DNA from: an uncultured Lachnospiraceae bacterium
GTDB lineage: Bacteria > Bacillota > Clostridia > Lachnospirales > Lachnospiraceae
DNA length: 11,323 nt
Assembly: GCA_910588895.1 (NCBI GenBank)
Contig: CAJUSS010000115.1
Span: forward strand, 1-11,323
Direction of reading: 5' to 3'
This document shows, piece by piece, positions 5,680-11,323 of this stretch (the stretch's first letter is position 1; each line of letters opens with the position of its first letter). The notes beneath the pieces were generated by a model. It did not search any database, was not told the origin of the DNA, and worked only from the letters and a program-made list of their open reading frames with translations. The position numbers and the translations under genes were made by a program.

Positions 5680-6747
5680 TCACATGCGGCTGATCTTTTT
5701 CTCCATCAGTTCGCTGTTGCTGCTGTACATCACCGCATGCTCCTTGGTGATCTTGCCTTCCCGATACAGACGCAGCAGACTGTTGTCCATGGTCACCATG
5801 CCGCTGTCCGCCGAGGTGGAGATCACGCCATCGATCTGATGGATCTTCGCCTCCCGGACCATGTTCCGGATCGCGTTATTTAAGAACATGATCTCCAGAG
5901 CCGGGACCACGCCCAGGGTATCCTTTCTGGGGATCAGCTGCTGAGAGACCACTGCCTGGAGCACCATAGACAGCTGGATCCGGATCTGGGCCTGCTGATT
6001 GGGCGGGAAGCTGTCGATGATACGGTCGATGGTATTGGCCGCACCGATCGTGTGAAGGGTAGAGATGACCAGATGTCCGGTCTCCGCCGCCGTCATCGCT
6101 GTCCGGATCGTCTCAAAATCACGCATCTCGCCCAGTAAGATCACATCCGGCGCCTGTCTCAAAGCCGCCCGGAGACCACTCATATAGGAGGCCGTATCCG
6201 TGCCCACCTCTCTCTGGGTGACCACGCTCTTGTTGTGCCGGTGGAGATATTCGATCGGATCCTCCAGCGTGATGACATGGGCGTTCCGGGTATTATTGAT
6301 CTCATCGATGATGCAGGCCAAGGTCGTGCTCTTTCCGCTGCCCGCAGGCCCGGTCACCAGGACCAATCCTTTCGTCATCTTAGAGATATCGATCACATTC
6401 CTGGGCAGGTTCAACGTATGAAAATCCGGCAGCTCAAACCGCACGATACGGATGATCGCCGCCAAAGACCCCCTCTGGCGCATCACGCTGGCACGGAACC
6501 GGGACAATCCTTTGATCGCAAAGGAAAAGTCATCATCCCCGCCCTCCTCTACCTTATCGATATCCCGATGGCCCGCGATCTCGTAGATCTGTCCGATCAG
6601 CCGATCCATCTCATCCGGAAATATCTTTTCCTCTCCGCAATAAACGATCTTTCCTCCGATCTTGTAGGAAAAGGGCATGCCGGGGATCAGGAATATATCC
6701 GAAGCCTCCTGCTCCACGGCCTGCTTGATCAGTTGTGACATGTCCAT
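5680..6747 (-). CDS. pilT: PilT-like type IV pilus retraction ATPase
   Basis: Hexameric cytoplasmic ATPase of the PilT/GspE superfamily, which in type IV pili drives retraction by depolymerising pilin at the base. The 355-residue product starts with the PilT-type domain (SQLIKQAVEQEASDIFLIPG). The Walker A loop is GPAGSGKST (133-141), the Asp box is ITLEDPIEYLH (159-169), Walker B is DVILLGEMRD (201-210, with E207), and the His box is HLVISTLHT (225-233). The C-terminal AIRNMVREAK (292-301) matches the AIRNLIREGK motif diagnostic of PilT rather than PilB. It lacks the long N-terminal extension and zinc-binding cysteines common in PilB. AGGAG lies upstream of the ATG at 6745-6747; a second ATG two codons in is an alternative. 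It is the last gene of the pilus-like cluster and the only ATPase in the window. A combined assembly/retraction motor cannot be excluded. Confidence 0.92.
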   Translation of the reverse strand: MDMSQLIKQAVEQEASDIFLIPGMPFSYKIGGKIVYCGEEKIFPDEMDRLIGQIYEIAGHRDIDKVEEGGDDDFSFAIKGLSRFRASVMRQRGSLAAIIRIVRFELPDFHTLNLPRNVIDISKMTKGLVLVTGPAGSGKSTTLACIIDEINNTRNAHVITLEDPIEYLHRHNKSVVTQREVGTDTASYMSGLRAALRQAPDVILLGEMRDFETIRTAMTAAETGHLVISTLHTIGAANTIDRIIDSFPPNQQAQIRIQLSMVLQAVVSQQLIPRKDTLGVVPALEIMFLNNAIRNMVREAKIHQIDGVISTSADSGMVTMDNSLLRLYREGKITKEHAVMYSSNSELMEKKISRM

Positions 6748-6880
6748 CTTACGCTCTCTCCTCTCTCACCGCTCTTAAACCACTCGGCCCTTTTCAGCCT
6801 CTCTGTCGGTCCACCCTATCGCGACCTATATCCCTACATCTACATCTCTGCATCACAGCCTGCCCGCGGGGCGGATCTTG

Positions 6881-7342
6881 TCACTCTCCGGTCCACACCG
6901 GCATATCCTGGTCGATCTCATACTCCTCCCGGTTGTAGACCGTCCACTCACGGACACGGATCTTCTCCGGTCCGTCCCAGTCGATCCCCAGCTTGATGGA
7001 AAGGGCCTGCCCGCTCTCCATGTCGATCTCCGTCCTGGCAGCCTCCTCATCCGGCAGATAGGCCTCGCCCAGCGTCTCCTCAAGATAAGCCGCCCTGTCT
7101 TTTTCTTCCAGCTTCAGGGCCTCCGCCACCGCCTGTTCCACCTTCATCCGAAAGGCCTCGCCCTCCCCGTCCGCCCGATAATAGCCGGACACGGCCGCGG
7201 CGTTCCGCTCTGCCAGCTCCAGGTCATTATTTGCGCTGGTAAGGGACAGCAGCCCGAAGGTGCCCAGGCAGAGCACGATAAAGATCAAGATCAGGGAAGC
7301 GCTCCCGATATTGGCTCCGCTCTTCATCTCTGTCTTAGCCAC
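6881..7342 (-). CDS. PilX-like single-pass membrane protein of the pilus cluster
   Basis: The 153-residue product has a short N-terminus (MAKTEMKSGANIGSA), one hydrophobic helix (about 15-36, LILIFIVLCLGTFGLLSLTS), then a hydrophilic, helical, acidic domain with a Trp/Tyr-rich tail. That topology, with the SGANIGSASLILIF start, resembles PilX/GspK-type minor pilins. A canonical prepilin site (Gly then Glu at +5) is not evident, so processing by prepilin peptidase is doubtful. The start is GTG at 7342-7340, fixed by AAAGGAGG eight bases upstream; an ATG five codons in lacks such a site. It follows the prepilin-like gene by 57 bases and precedes pilT by 133 bases. Assignment rests on topology and neighbourhood; I recognise no named domain. 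Confidence 0.78.
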   Translation of the reverse strand: MAKTEMKSGANIGSASLILIFIVLCLGTFGLLSLTSANNDLELAERNAAAVSGYYRADGEGEAFRMKVEQAVAEALKLEEKDRAAYLEETLGEAYLPDEEAARTEIDMESGQALSIKLGIDWDGPEKIRVREWTVYNREEYEIDQDMPVWTGE

Positions 7343-7350
7343 CGCTCTTG

Positions 7351-7358
7351 CCTCCTTT
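7351..7358 (-). promoter_or_regulatory. Strong RBS that decides a GTG start
   Basis: AAAGGAGG on the minus strand lies exactly eight bases upstream of the GTG at 7342-7340. This selects the GTG over the internal ATG at 7325-7327 for the PilX-like gene. Confidence 0.75.
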
Positions 7359-7399
7359 ACAGTCTGTACGCCTCATCTCCTGTCTCTCCGGACAAACCG

Positions 7400-7858
7400 T
7401 CAGGGGGCAGGCGAGTACCGCTCTACCTCTAATGTATAGAGTACATTTTCCGGGTCCTCTGGATCTTGTCGGGGATGGTCTTCCCCTCTCCGGATCTGGA
7501 TCGTCATATGACAGACCGTTCCCGGCTCTTCCTGCCGGTATAGATCTGCGGTATACCAACGCGCAGCCCCCTTATCCAGATCCTCCATATCCAGCAGTGT
7601 CCAGTCCTGGTCCCAGCTGACCTGGTCCGGCCAGCCGCCCCCCGACGGGCCTTCATTCTCTGCGGCTCCCACCTTCCATCGGTCTGCAAGGCTTTCCGCC
7701 GCCAGCACGGACTGGTTCATCTCCCGAGCCCGGCGGCTCATATGGTCTGCCTGGATGAACACCCGGATACAGACTGCCGCACATAACAGGAAAAAGCCGC
7801 AGACCATGATCATCTCCATCAAAAAGATACCGGAACCAGACCCTTTTCTGCTATTCAT
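7400..7858 (-). CDS. Prepilin-like (minor pilin) protein
   Basis: The 152-residue product has a class III prepilin-like N-terminus: a ten-residue polar, basic leader MNSRKGSGSG, then IFLME, so Gly is at -1 and Glu (E15) at +5 of the mature chain. A hydrophobic helix follows (about 11-34, through VCGFFLLCAAVCIRVF). Position +1 is Ile rather than the usual Phe. The rest is a soluble, Trp-rich domain, as in PilV/GspI/J-type minor pilins. It would need a prepilin peptidase, which is not encoded here. GGAGGAGG sits five bases before the ATG. That ATG lies within the last codons of the DUF4860-like gene (8-base overlap), so the two are translationally coupled. Its exact minor-pilin class is uncertain. 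Confidence 0.82.
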   Translation of the reverse strand: MNSRKGSGSGIFLMEMIMVCGFFLLCAAVCIRVFIQADHMSRRAREMNQSVLAAESLADRWKVGAAENEGPSGGGWPDQVSWDQDWTLLDMEDLDKGAARWYTADLYRQEEPGTVCHMTIQIRRGEDHPRQDPEDPENVLYTLEVERYSPAP

Positions 7859-8378
7859 CTACGCCTCCTCCACTGCGCAGGGCAAGGCTTAAGCTCCCGC
7901 TGCCCTCCCCTGACGTAGTGATATGTATGATCTTCTTATCCTCTCTCTGGCTCACATCGAAGCCGTCACATTCCAAGATCTTCAGCCCATCCTCCAATCC
8001 AAGGCCATCTGCCGGGTCAGAGAACAGCTCACAGATCGCGCCGTCCCGGTAATAGATCCAGGAAACATAATTTCCCACATCCAGCCCGCTGGCGATCTCT
8101 AACACCGGGGTCCCGTCCACCTCGATCACATTGACCCCGCCTTCCCGGTCGCCCTGGCGCACTTTATTGGCCACATACTGCAGCGCTACGCTCCCTGTAA
8201 AATTCTCCTGGGAACGGATATTGATATTTTCATAAACCTGTCCGCCGATCAATACAGTGAACAGGGCACAGAGGACAAAGACTAAAAACAGCAGCATGGT
8301 GAACAGAACATTGATCAGCTGCCCGTGGTTGCCCATGTTCCCTTTTTTAGCCGGTCCTGCCATATTATCTCCTGCCAT
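7851..8378 (-). CDS. DUF4860-like membrane protein of the pilus cluster
   Basis: The 175-residue product has a 20-residue polar N-terminus (with GNMGNHGQLIN), one transmembrane helix (about 21-46, VLFTMLLFLVFVLCALFTVL), and an extracytoplasmic domain with QYVANKVRQGD and GNYVSWIYYRDGAICELF, which I associate with DUF4860, an uncharacterised family of Clostridia. No prepilin Gly/Glu site is visible. The fold after the helix could be pilin-like (long helix, then strands), but this is inference. AAGGAGGG lies eight bases before the ATG. It starts 14 bases after the preceding pilin-like gene and overlaps the next by 8, so it is clearly operonic. Likely a minor structural or assembly component. 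Confidence 0.82.
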   Translation of the reverse strand: MAGDNMAGPAKKGNMGNHGQLINVLFTMLLFLVFVLCALFTVLIGGQVYENINIRSQENFTGSVALQYVANKVRQGDREGGVNVIEVDGTPVLEIASGLDVGNYVSWIYYRDGAICELFSDPADGLGLEDGLKILECDGFDVSQREDKKIIHITTSGEGSGSLSLALRSGGGVDE

Positions 8379-8392
8379 CCCAAGGTCCCTCC

Positions 8393-8731
8393 TTATCCTT
8401 CCGGCGGGGTCGCCGGGATCACCGTGATATCCGGCATGATGTTCGAAGCAAACCCTTCATAGAACACATTGTACCGTTCCCTGTCGATCTGGATCCCGTA
8501 ATGCTCCTCCAGATACTCGATGCTGGGCGGATAACGTCCTTCGATCGCATAGCACTGGACCGTGGCCCTGGCGATCGCATTTTTCAGGGTCACATCGCCT
8601 TCCGACCTGGCTTTCCCGGAAAAGGTGGACGCACCGTTCACAAAAGCGCCCACCACCAAGAGAAAGAGCAGGACCGAGAGGCAAAAACCTATAATGCTCA
8701 AGTTCTTCTTATCGATCTTCTTGACCTTCAT
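8393..8731 (-). CDS. Small pilin-like protein
   Basis: The 112-residue product has a lysine-rich N-terminus (MKVKKIDKKN), a hydrophobic helix (about 11-31, LSIIGFCLSVLLFLLVVGAF) and a short domain containing CYAIEGRYPPSIEYLEEHYG. Its YxxxGxYPxSxxxL pattern recalls the region after the helix in major pilins and GspG-type pseudopilins. The Glu at +5 and the processing Gly are missing, so it is either unprocessed or highly divergent. I placed the start at the ATG 8729-8731, because AAGGA lies ten bases upstream; a GTG at 8738-8740 would add three residues but has that AAGGA only one base away. It lies between pilC (90 bases) and the DUF4860-like gene (14 bases). It could be the main subunit of whatever filament this cluster builds. 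Confidence 0.78.
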   Translation of the reverse strand: MKVKKIDKKNLSIIGFCLSVLLFLLVVGAFVNGASTFSGKARSEGDVTLKNAIARATVQCYAIEGRYPPSIEYLEEHYGIQIDRERYNVFYEGFASNIMPDITVIPATPPEG

Positions 8732-8820
8732 CTGATCCACATCCTTATCCAGCCACCCTCACGCCCATCCAAAGATCCTGCGGGCCGGTGATGGCCGTCC
8801 ATCTTCGCTATCTTTCTGCC

Positions 8821-10005
8821 TTACCCGATCGTGGAGAGGACCCCCACCAGCGGGAGCATCACAGAGAGCAATACCAGCCCTACTGCCACCGCCAGGACTG
8901 CCACCATGGTAGGCTCGAACCTGGAGATCACGCCGTCGATCGCACCGTCCGCCTGCTGCTCATAGTCGGCGGAGATATCCTGCATCACCTGGTCTAAGTG
9001 CCCGCTCCGGTCGCCGGTCTTGATCATCTGCACATGGAATCCGGTGAACAGGCCGGTAGCCTTCATGGACTCATAATAGCCCTGGCCTTCTCCCAGCATC
9101 TTGCGGCAGGTGACGATCTTCTCTTCCACTGCCTGGTTCTCTACCAACTCCTCCGCCAGCGCCAGGCCCTTTTCCATCTCCAGACCATTGTGCAGGGTCA
9201 GTGCCAGGACCGAGGTAAAACGGCGGTTGGCGATCGCCAGAGCGATCTTGCTCCTCCTCTTTACCCAGCCCGCCAGGTTCTCCACAAAAGCGATCTGATG
9301 GCCCAGCTTGGTAAAGGCCCATACGCCTGCGCAGACCACCATCACCACAGAGCCCACAGCCAGCGCGATGCCGCTGAAGGCTCCGCCGAACCGGATCGCC
9401 GACTTGGCCACCGGGGAGATCTCTGCTCCCAGCTGGGAATACACATCCTCGAAGATCGGCATGACCTTGGCGAACAGCACAAAGAGCACAGCCAGCAGCA
9501 TGAACACCATGATCACCGGGTAGGTCAGCGCATTTTTGATATTGCGCATCAGGAAAAATTCCTTCTCATAATATTCCGAAAGGGACATCATCATATCATC
9601 CAGCGTACCGGTGCTCTGGCCCAGCTTTGCCATCCGGACCACATAGGGCGGGAACGCCTTGGTATCCTCCAGCACCTGGAAGAAGGGATCTCCCAGCTCC
9701 ACGCCCTCTGACATAAAATGGAGCATATCACGCTCCCACTGTTCTCCCGCGTCCTCTGCCATGATCGAAAGGCCCTCATCCAGAGGCACGGCCCCTTTTA
9801 AGAGCAGGGCGATCTGCAGGCAGAAGGCCGATAACTGCTGGCTCTGGTAGCGGTTTACCGCCCGTTTCTTGCTGCCCTTTCCATCTTTCTTTTTCTCTCC
9901 TGCATCATCCGGACCCTTCTCCGGTCCGCCCCCCAGATCGGCCCCCATCCCCATATCCAGGTCTTCCGATCCAAAGTCCGTCTGCATGTCAAAACCATTA
10001 TCCAC
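8821..10005 (-). CDS. pilC: PilC/GspF-like inner-membrane platform protein
   Basis: Polytopic membrane protein that anchors the cytoplasmic ATPase and holds the filament base in type IV pili and type II secretion. The 394-residue product has an extra hydrophilic, Asp/Gly/Lys-rich head (1-50), then two T2SSF repeats (about 57-182 and 263-385). Each has the GxxxGxLD signature: LGQSTGTLDDMM near 128-139 and TGDRSGHLDQVM near 330-341. Membrane helices are near 161-180, 207-231 and 366-388, the normal three-helix layout. The start is GTG, supported by GGAGG eight bases upstream. It is the first gene of the pilus-like cluster, following the transglutaminase-like gene by 137 bases with no clear promoter in between. 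The usual partner PilB is not adjacent. Confidence 0.92.
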   Translation of the reverse strand: MDNGFDMQTDFGSEDLDMGMGADLGGGPEKGPDDAGEKKKDGKGSKKRAVNRYQSQQLSAFCLQIALLLKGAVPLDEGLSIMAEDAGEQWERDMLHFMSEGVELGDPFFQVLEDTKAFPPYVVRMAKLGQSTGTLDDMMMSLSEYYEKEFFLMRNIKNALTYPVIMVFMLLAVLFVLFAKVMPIFEDVYSQLGAEISPVAKSAIRFGGAFSGIALAVGSVVMVVCAGVWAFTKLGHQIAFVENLAGWVKRRSKIALAIANRRFTSVLALTLHNGLEMEKGLALAEELVENQAVEEKIVTCRKMLGEGQGYYESMKATGLFTGFHVQMIKTGDRSGHLDQVMQDISADYEQQADGAIDGVISRFEPTMVAVLAVAVGLVLLSVMLPLVGVLSTIG

Positions 10006-10013
10006 GAACGTAT

Positions 10014-10018
10014 CCTCC
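10014..10018 (-). promoter_or_regulatory. RBS that decides the GTG start of pilC
   Basis: GGAGG on the minus strand lies eight bases upstream of GTG (10005-10003), placing the start before the Asp/Gly-rich head and not at the later in-frame ATG codons. Confidence 0.75.
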
Positions 10019-10069
10019 GTTCTATCTCACTGTCCTGTCTTCTCTGCCCCGGTCCGGCCGGTCTTTCCC

Positions 10070-10091
10070 GGCCCAGCGTTCTCCCTGGGCC
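10070..10091. other. GC-rich hairpin between the transglutaminase-like gene and pilC
   Basis: GGCCCAG and CTGGGCC form a perfect seven-pair stem with an eight-base loop in the 137-base gap. On the minus strand it is not followed by a U-tract, so it is not a standard terminator. It could stabilise upstream mRNA, cause pausing, or set a different expression level for pilC. Confidence 0.5.
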
Positions 10092-10142
10092 AAACCCGCC
10101 TTAAGCGAAGCGTCTCCCCCTGGGCATGGAGCGCTCTGTCGA

Positions 10143-11024
10143 TCAATATGCGTATTTCGCCTGATAAGAACCGTCCCCGGCGCCGAGGGCGATGCCGCCG
10201 CTGGAAGCGAAGGTGGGATCCATCAAGCTCCAGTTCTGTCCGTCAAAATAGATCACGTTCTCCACCCAGCCCTGGTTGGGGAGGTAGACGCTGATCCACG
10301 CGTGGTACAGCTGGCCTGTATAACCCACCACCAGCTTGGTAGGGATATCCTGGGCCCGCAGCATAGCGGTCATCAGGGATGCGTAATCAAAACAGATCCC
10401 GTTCCTGGTGGCTAAGGTCGAATCCACGTTGGGCAGATAACCGCTCTGGACGGTAGCCGCCTTATTGTGGTCATAGGTCAGGTTCTGGACCACATAGTCA
10501 AATACATTGGCCACGATGCCCAGCTGATCTGCCGCTCCGGCCGCCACCTGGGCGCTGACTGCCACGGCATTGCTGTTCTGGTTAAAGTTCACATACTGGT
10601 TCGGATACAAGAACGGCGCATACTGGTTCTCCAGGTTCACCTGGACCGACTGGCTGAACGCCTGGGCGTACTGGTTGCCGCTGATGTTCTCAAAGACCTT
10701 GATGGAATAGCTGCCATTGCCCTCGGTCAGGGGGAACACCTCGTAGGCGTCCCTGGCGTTCAGGTTGTAGGTGTAGGTGGTCTGCTTTGTGATCTGCACC
10801 TTGATCTTGCCATTGCTGCCGTTATACTTGACCATCACATAGCCCTGATCCATATGGGATACATCGACCGTGACCTTGTCATTCCCGTAGGTGGTCGTGC
10901 CGGATGCCACCGGTGTCCGCACCATGCCATAGGAGGTCATGGGCGCCGCGGCCAGACATAAGACGGCCAGCAAGGCCGCTGCTCTTTTCGTACTTTTGCT
11001 GAATAAACGCCTGATCTTCATCAT
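10143..11024 (-). CDS. Exported transglutaminase-like protein
   Basis: The 293-residue product begins with a signal peptide: basic MMKIRRLFSKSTKR, hydrophobic AAALLAVLCLAAA, and likely cleavage shortly after APMTSYG (about 33). A beta-rich domain (about 40-135) follows, then a transglutaminase-like core with an intact triad: C211 in NGICFDYASL, H241 in YHAWISVY and D269 in LMDPTF. Family members cross-link proteins, cleave amide bonds as proteases, or serve as binding domains; bacterial secreted ones often act on cell-surface proteins or peptidoglycan-linked substrates, so the reaction here is not fixed. There is no wall anchor or lipobox. The ATG is preceded by AGAGGAAGG at seven bases; a second ATG directly follows. 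The gene has its own extended -10 promoter and lies upstream of the pilus-like cluster on the same strand, so the two may share a transcript. Confidence 0.9.
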   Translation of the reverse strand: MMKIRRLFSKSTKRAAALLAVLCLAAAPMTSYGMVRTPVASGTTTYGNDKVTVDVSHMDQGYVMVKYNGSNGKIKVQITKQTTYTYNLNARDAYEVFPLTEGNGSYSIKVFENISGNQYAQAFSQSVQVNLENQYAPFLYPNQYVNFNQNSNAVAVSAQVAAGAADQLGIVANVFDYVVQNLTYDHNKAATVQSGYLPNVDSTLATRNGICFDYASLMTAMLRAQDIPTKLVVGYTGQLYHAWISVYLPNQGWVENVIYFDGQNWSLMDPTFASSGGIALGAGDGSYQAKYAY

Positions 11025-11096
11025 AATCTTACCTTCCTCTCTATAAAAATCATATCGGCGGCGCCCACTTTTTCCTTTTCACGGGCGGCCATCCAT

Positions 11097-11105
11097 ATTA
11101 TAACA
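11097..11105 (-). promoter_or_regulatory. Extended -10 promoter of the transglutaminase-like gene
   Basis: The minus strand carries TGTTATAAT (11105-11097), a full TGnTATAAT extended -10 element, but no good -35 box at 16-18 bases. Transcription would start near 11090, giving a leader of about 66 bases. Two direct copies of TTCAGAT (11121-11115 and 11139-11133, 18 bases apart) lie where the -35 and upstream region would be, and may bind an activator. Confidence 0.6.
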
Positions 11106-11153
11106 TTTTAGAAGATCTGAACCTTTGAAATTATCTGAATTATTGTTTACAAA

Positions 11154-11323
11154 TTATTTACCGGCCTGCAGGCGCTGGCGGACGATCTCGTAAGCCAGGA
11201 CCCCGGCGGCCACGGAGGCGTTCAGGGAATCGATCTCTCCCAGCACCGGGATGGCGGCCACCATATCGCAGGCCTCCCGGACCCGCTTTCCCACGCCTTC
11301 CCCTTCATTCCCGATCACCATAC
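11154..11323 (-). CDS. TrmH/RlmB-family (SPOUT) RNA methyltransferase, C-terminal end
   Basis: Only the last 55 codons are in the window; the gene continues beyond 11323. The fragment has the two C-terminal SPOUT motifs: VIGNEGEGVGKRVREACD (motif 2, SAM-binding knot) and IPVLGEIDSLNASVAAGVLAYE (motif 3). These belong to 2'-O-ribose methyltransferases such as RlmB (23S rRNA G2251) and TrmH. The short ending after motif 3 (IVRQRLQAGK, stop TAA at 11156-11154) fits RlmB-like proteins of Clostridia. The RNA target cannot be settled without the N-terminal domain. The gap after its stop is AT-rich and shows no intrinsic terminator. Confidence 0.9.
   Translation of the reverse strand, partial: MVIGNEGEGVGKRVREACDMVAAIPVLGEIDSLNASVAAGVLAYEIVRQRLQAGK

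Noticed and set aside
6235..6738. 167-codon plus-strand frame opposite pilT
   Set aside because: Antisense shadow of a gene with intact Walker A, Walker B and PilT motifs.
6748..6880. Missing small gene in the 133-base gap before pilT
   Set aside because: The longest frame with a start is about 20 codons with no ribosome binding site; only a short GC palindrome (near 6861-6875) is present.
8998..9711. 237-codon plus-strand frame opposite pilC
   Set aside because: His/Gln-rich shadow of the well-supported pilC-like gene, with no domain and no start signal.

Overview
The window looks like a chromosomal stretch from a GC-rich member of the Clostridia, most likely Lachnospiraceae. This rests on gene content and sequence style, not on a database search. 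The LigA subtype (N-terminal AYYQESREIMSNLEYD, TRGNGEIGE motif), the lactate dehydrogenase, a DUF4860-like protein inside a type IV pilus-like cluster, strong GGAGG ribosome binding sites and a tRNA gene without encoded CCA all fit. No insertion sequence, phage gene or CRISPR array is visible. Nearly everything lies on the minus strand; the one clear plus-strand gene is a DUF4397-type protein at 3610-4605.

Layout from left to right. (1) 1-1963: NAD-dependent DNA ligase ligA, missing only its extreme C-terminus at the window edge. (2) 2085-2930: an RluF-like 23S rRNA pseudouridine synthase carrying a short tandem-repeat insertion. (3) 3002-3203: a self-contained tRNA-Thr(GGT) unit with a near-consensus promoter, the tRNA and an intrinsic terminator. 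(4) 3262-3567: an unrecognised 66-aa acidic protein, preceded by a possible 33-codon ORF. (5) 3610-4605: a plus-strand protein with a repetitive Pro/Gly-rich N-terminus and two DUF4397-like units. (6) 4623-5597: L-lactate dehydrogenase, convergent with (5). (7) 5680-10005: a compact type IV pilus/type II secretion-like cluster, in transcription order pilC-like platform protein, small pilin-like protein, DUF4860-like protein, prepilin-like protein, PilX-like membrane protein and pilT-like ATPase. (8) 10143-11024: an exported transglutaminase-like protein with an intact Cys-His-Asp triad, with its own extended -10 promoter and possibly leading into (7). (9) 11154-11323: the C-terminal end of a TrmH/RlmB-family rRNA methyltransferase.

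The most system-like part is 5680-11024: an exported transglutaminase-like enzyme followed by a reduced pilus machine. It has an inner-membrane platform, four small proteins each with a single N-terminal membrane helix (only one with a recognisable prepilin site), and one ATPase that looks like the retraction motor PilT. No PilB, PilD or PilMNO genes lie within the window. The rest is mostly housekeeping: ligation, rRNA and tRNA functions, and fermentation of pyruvate to lactate.
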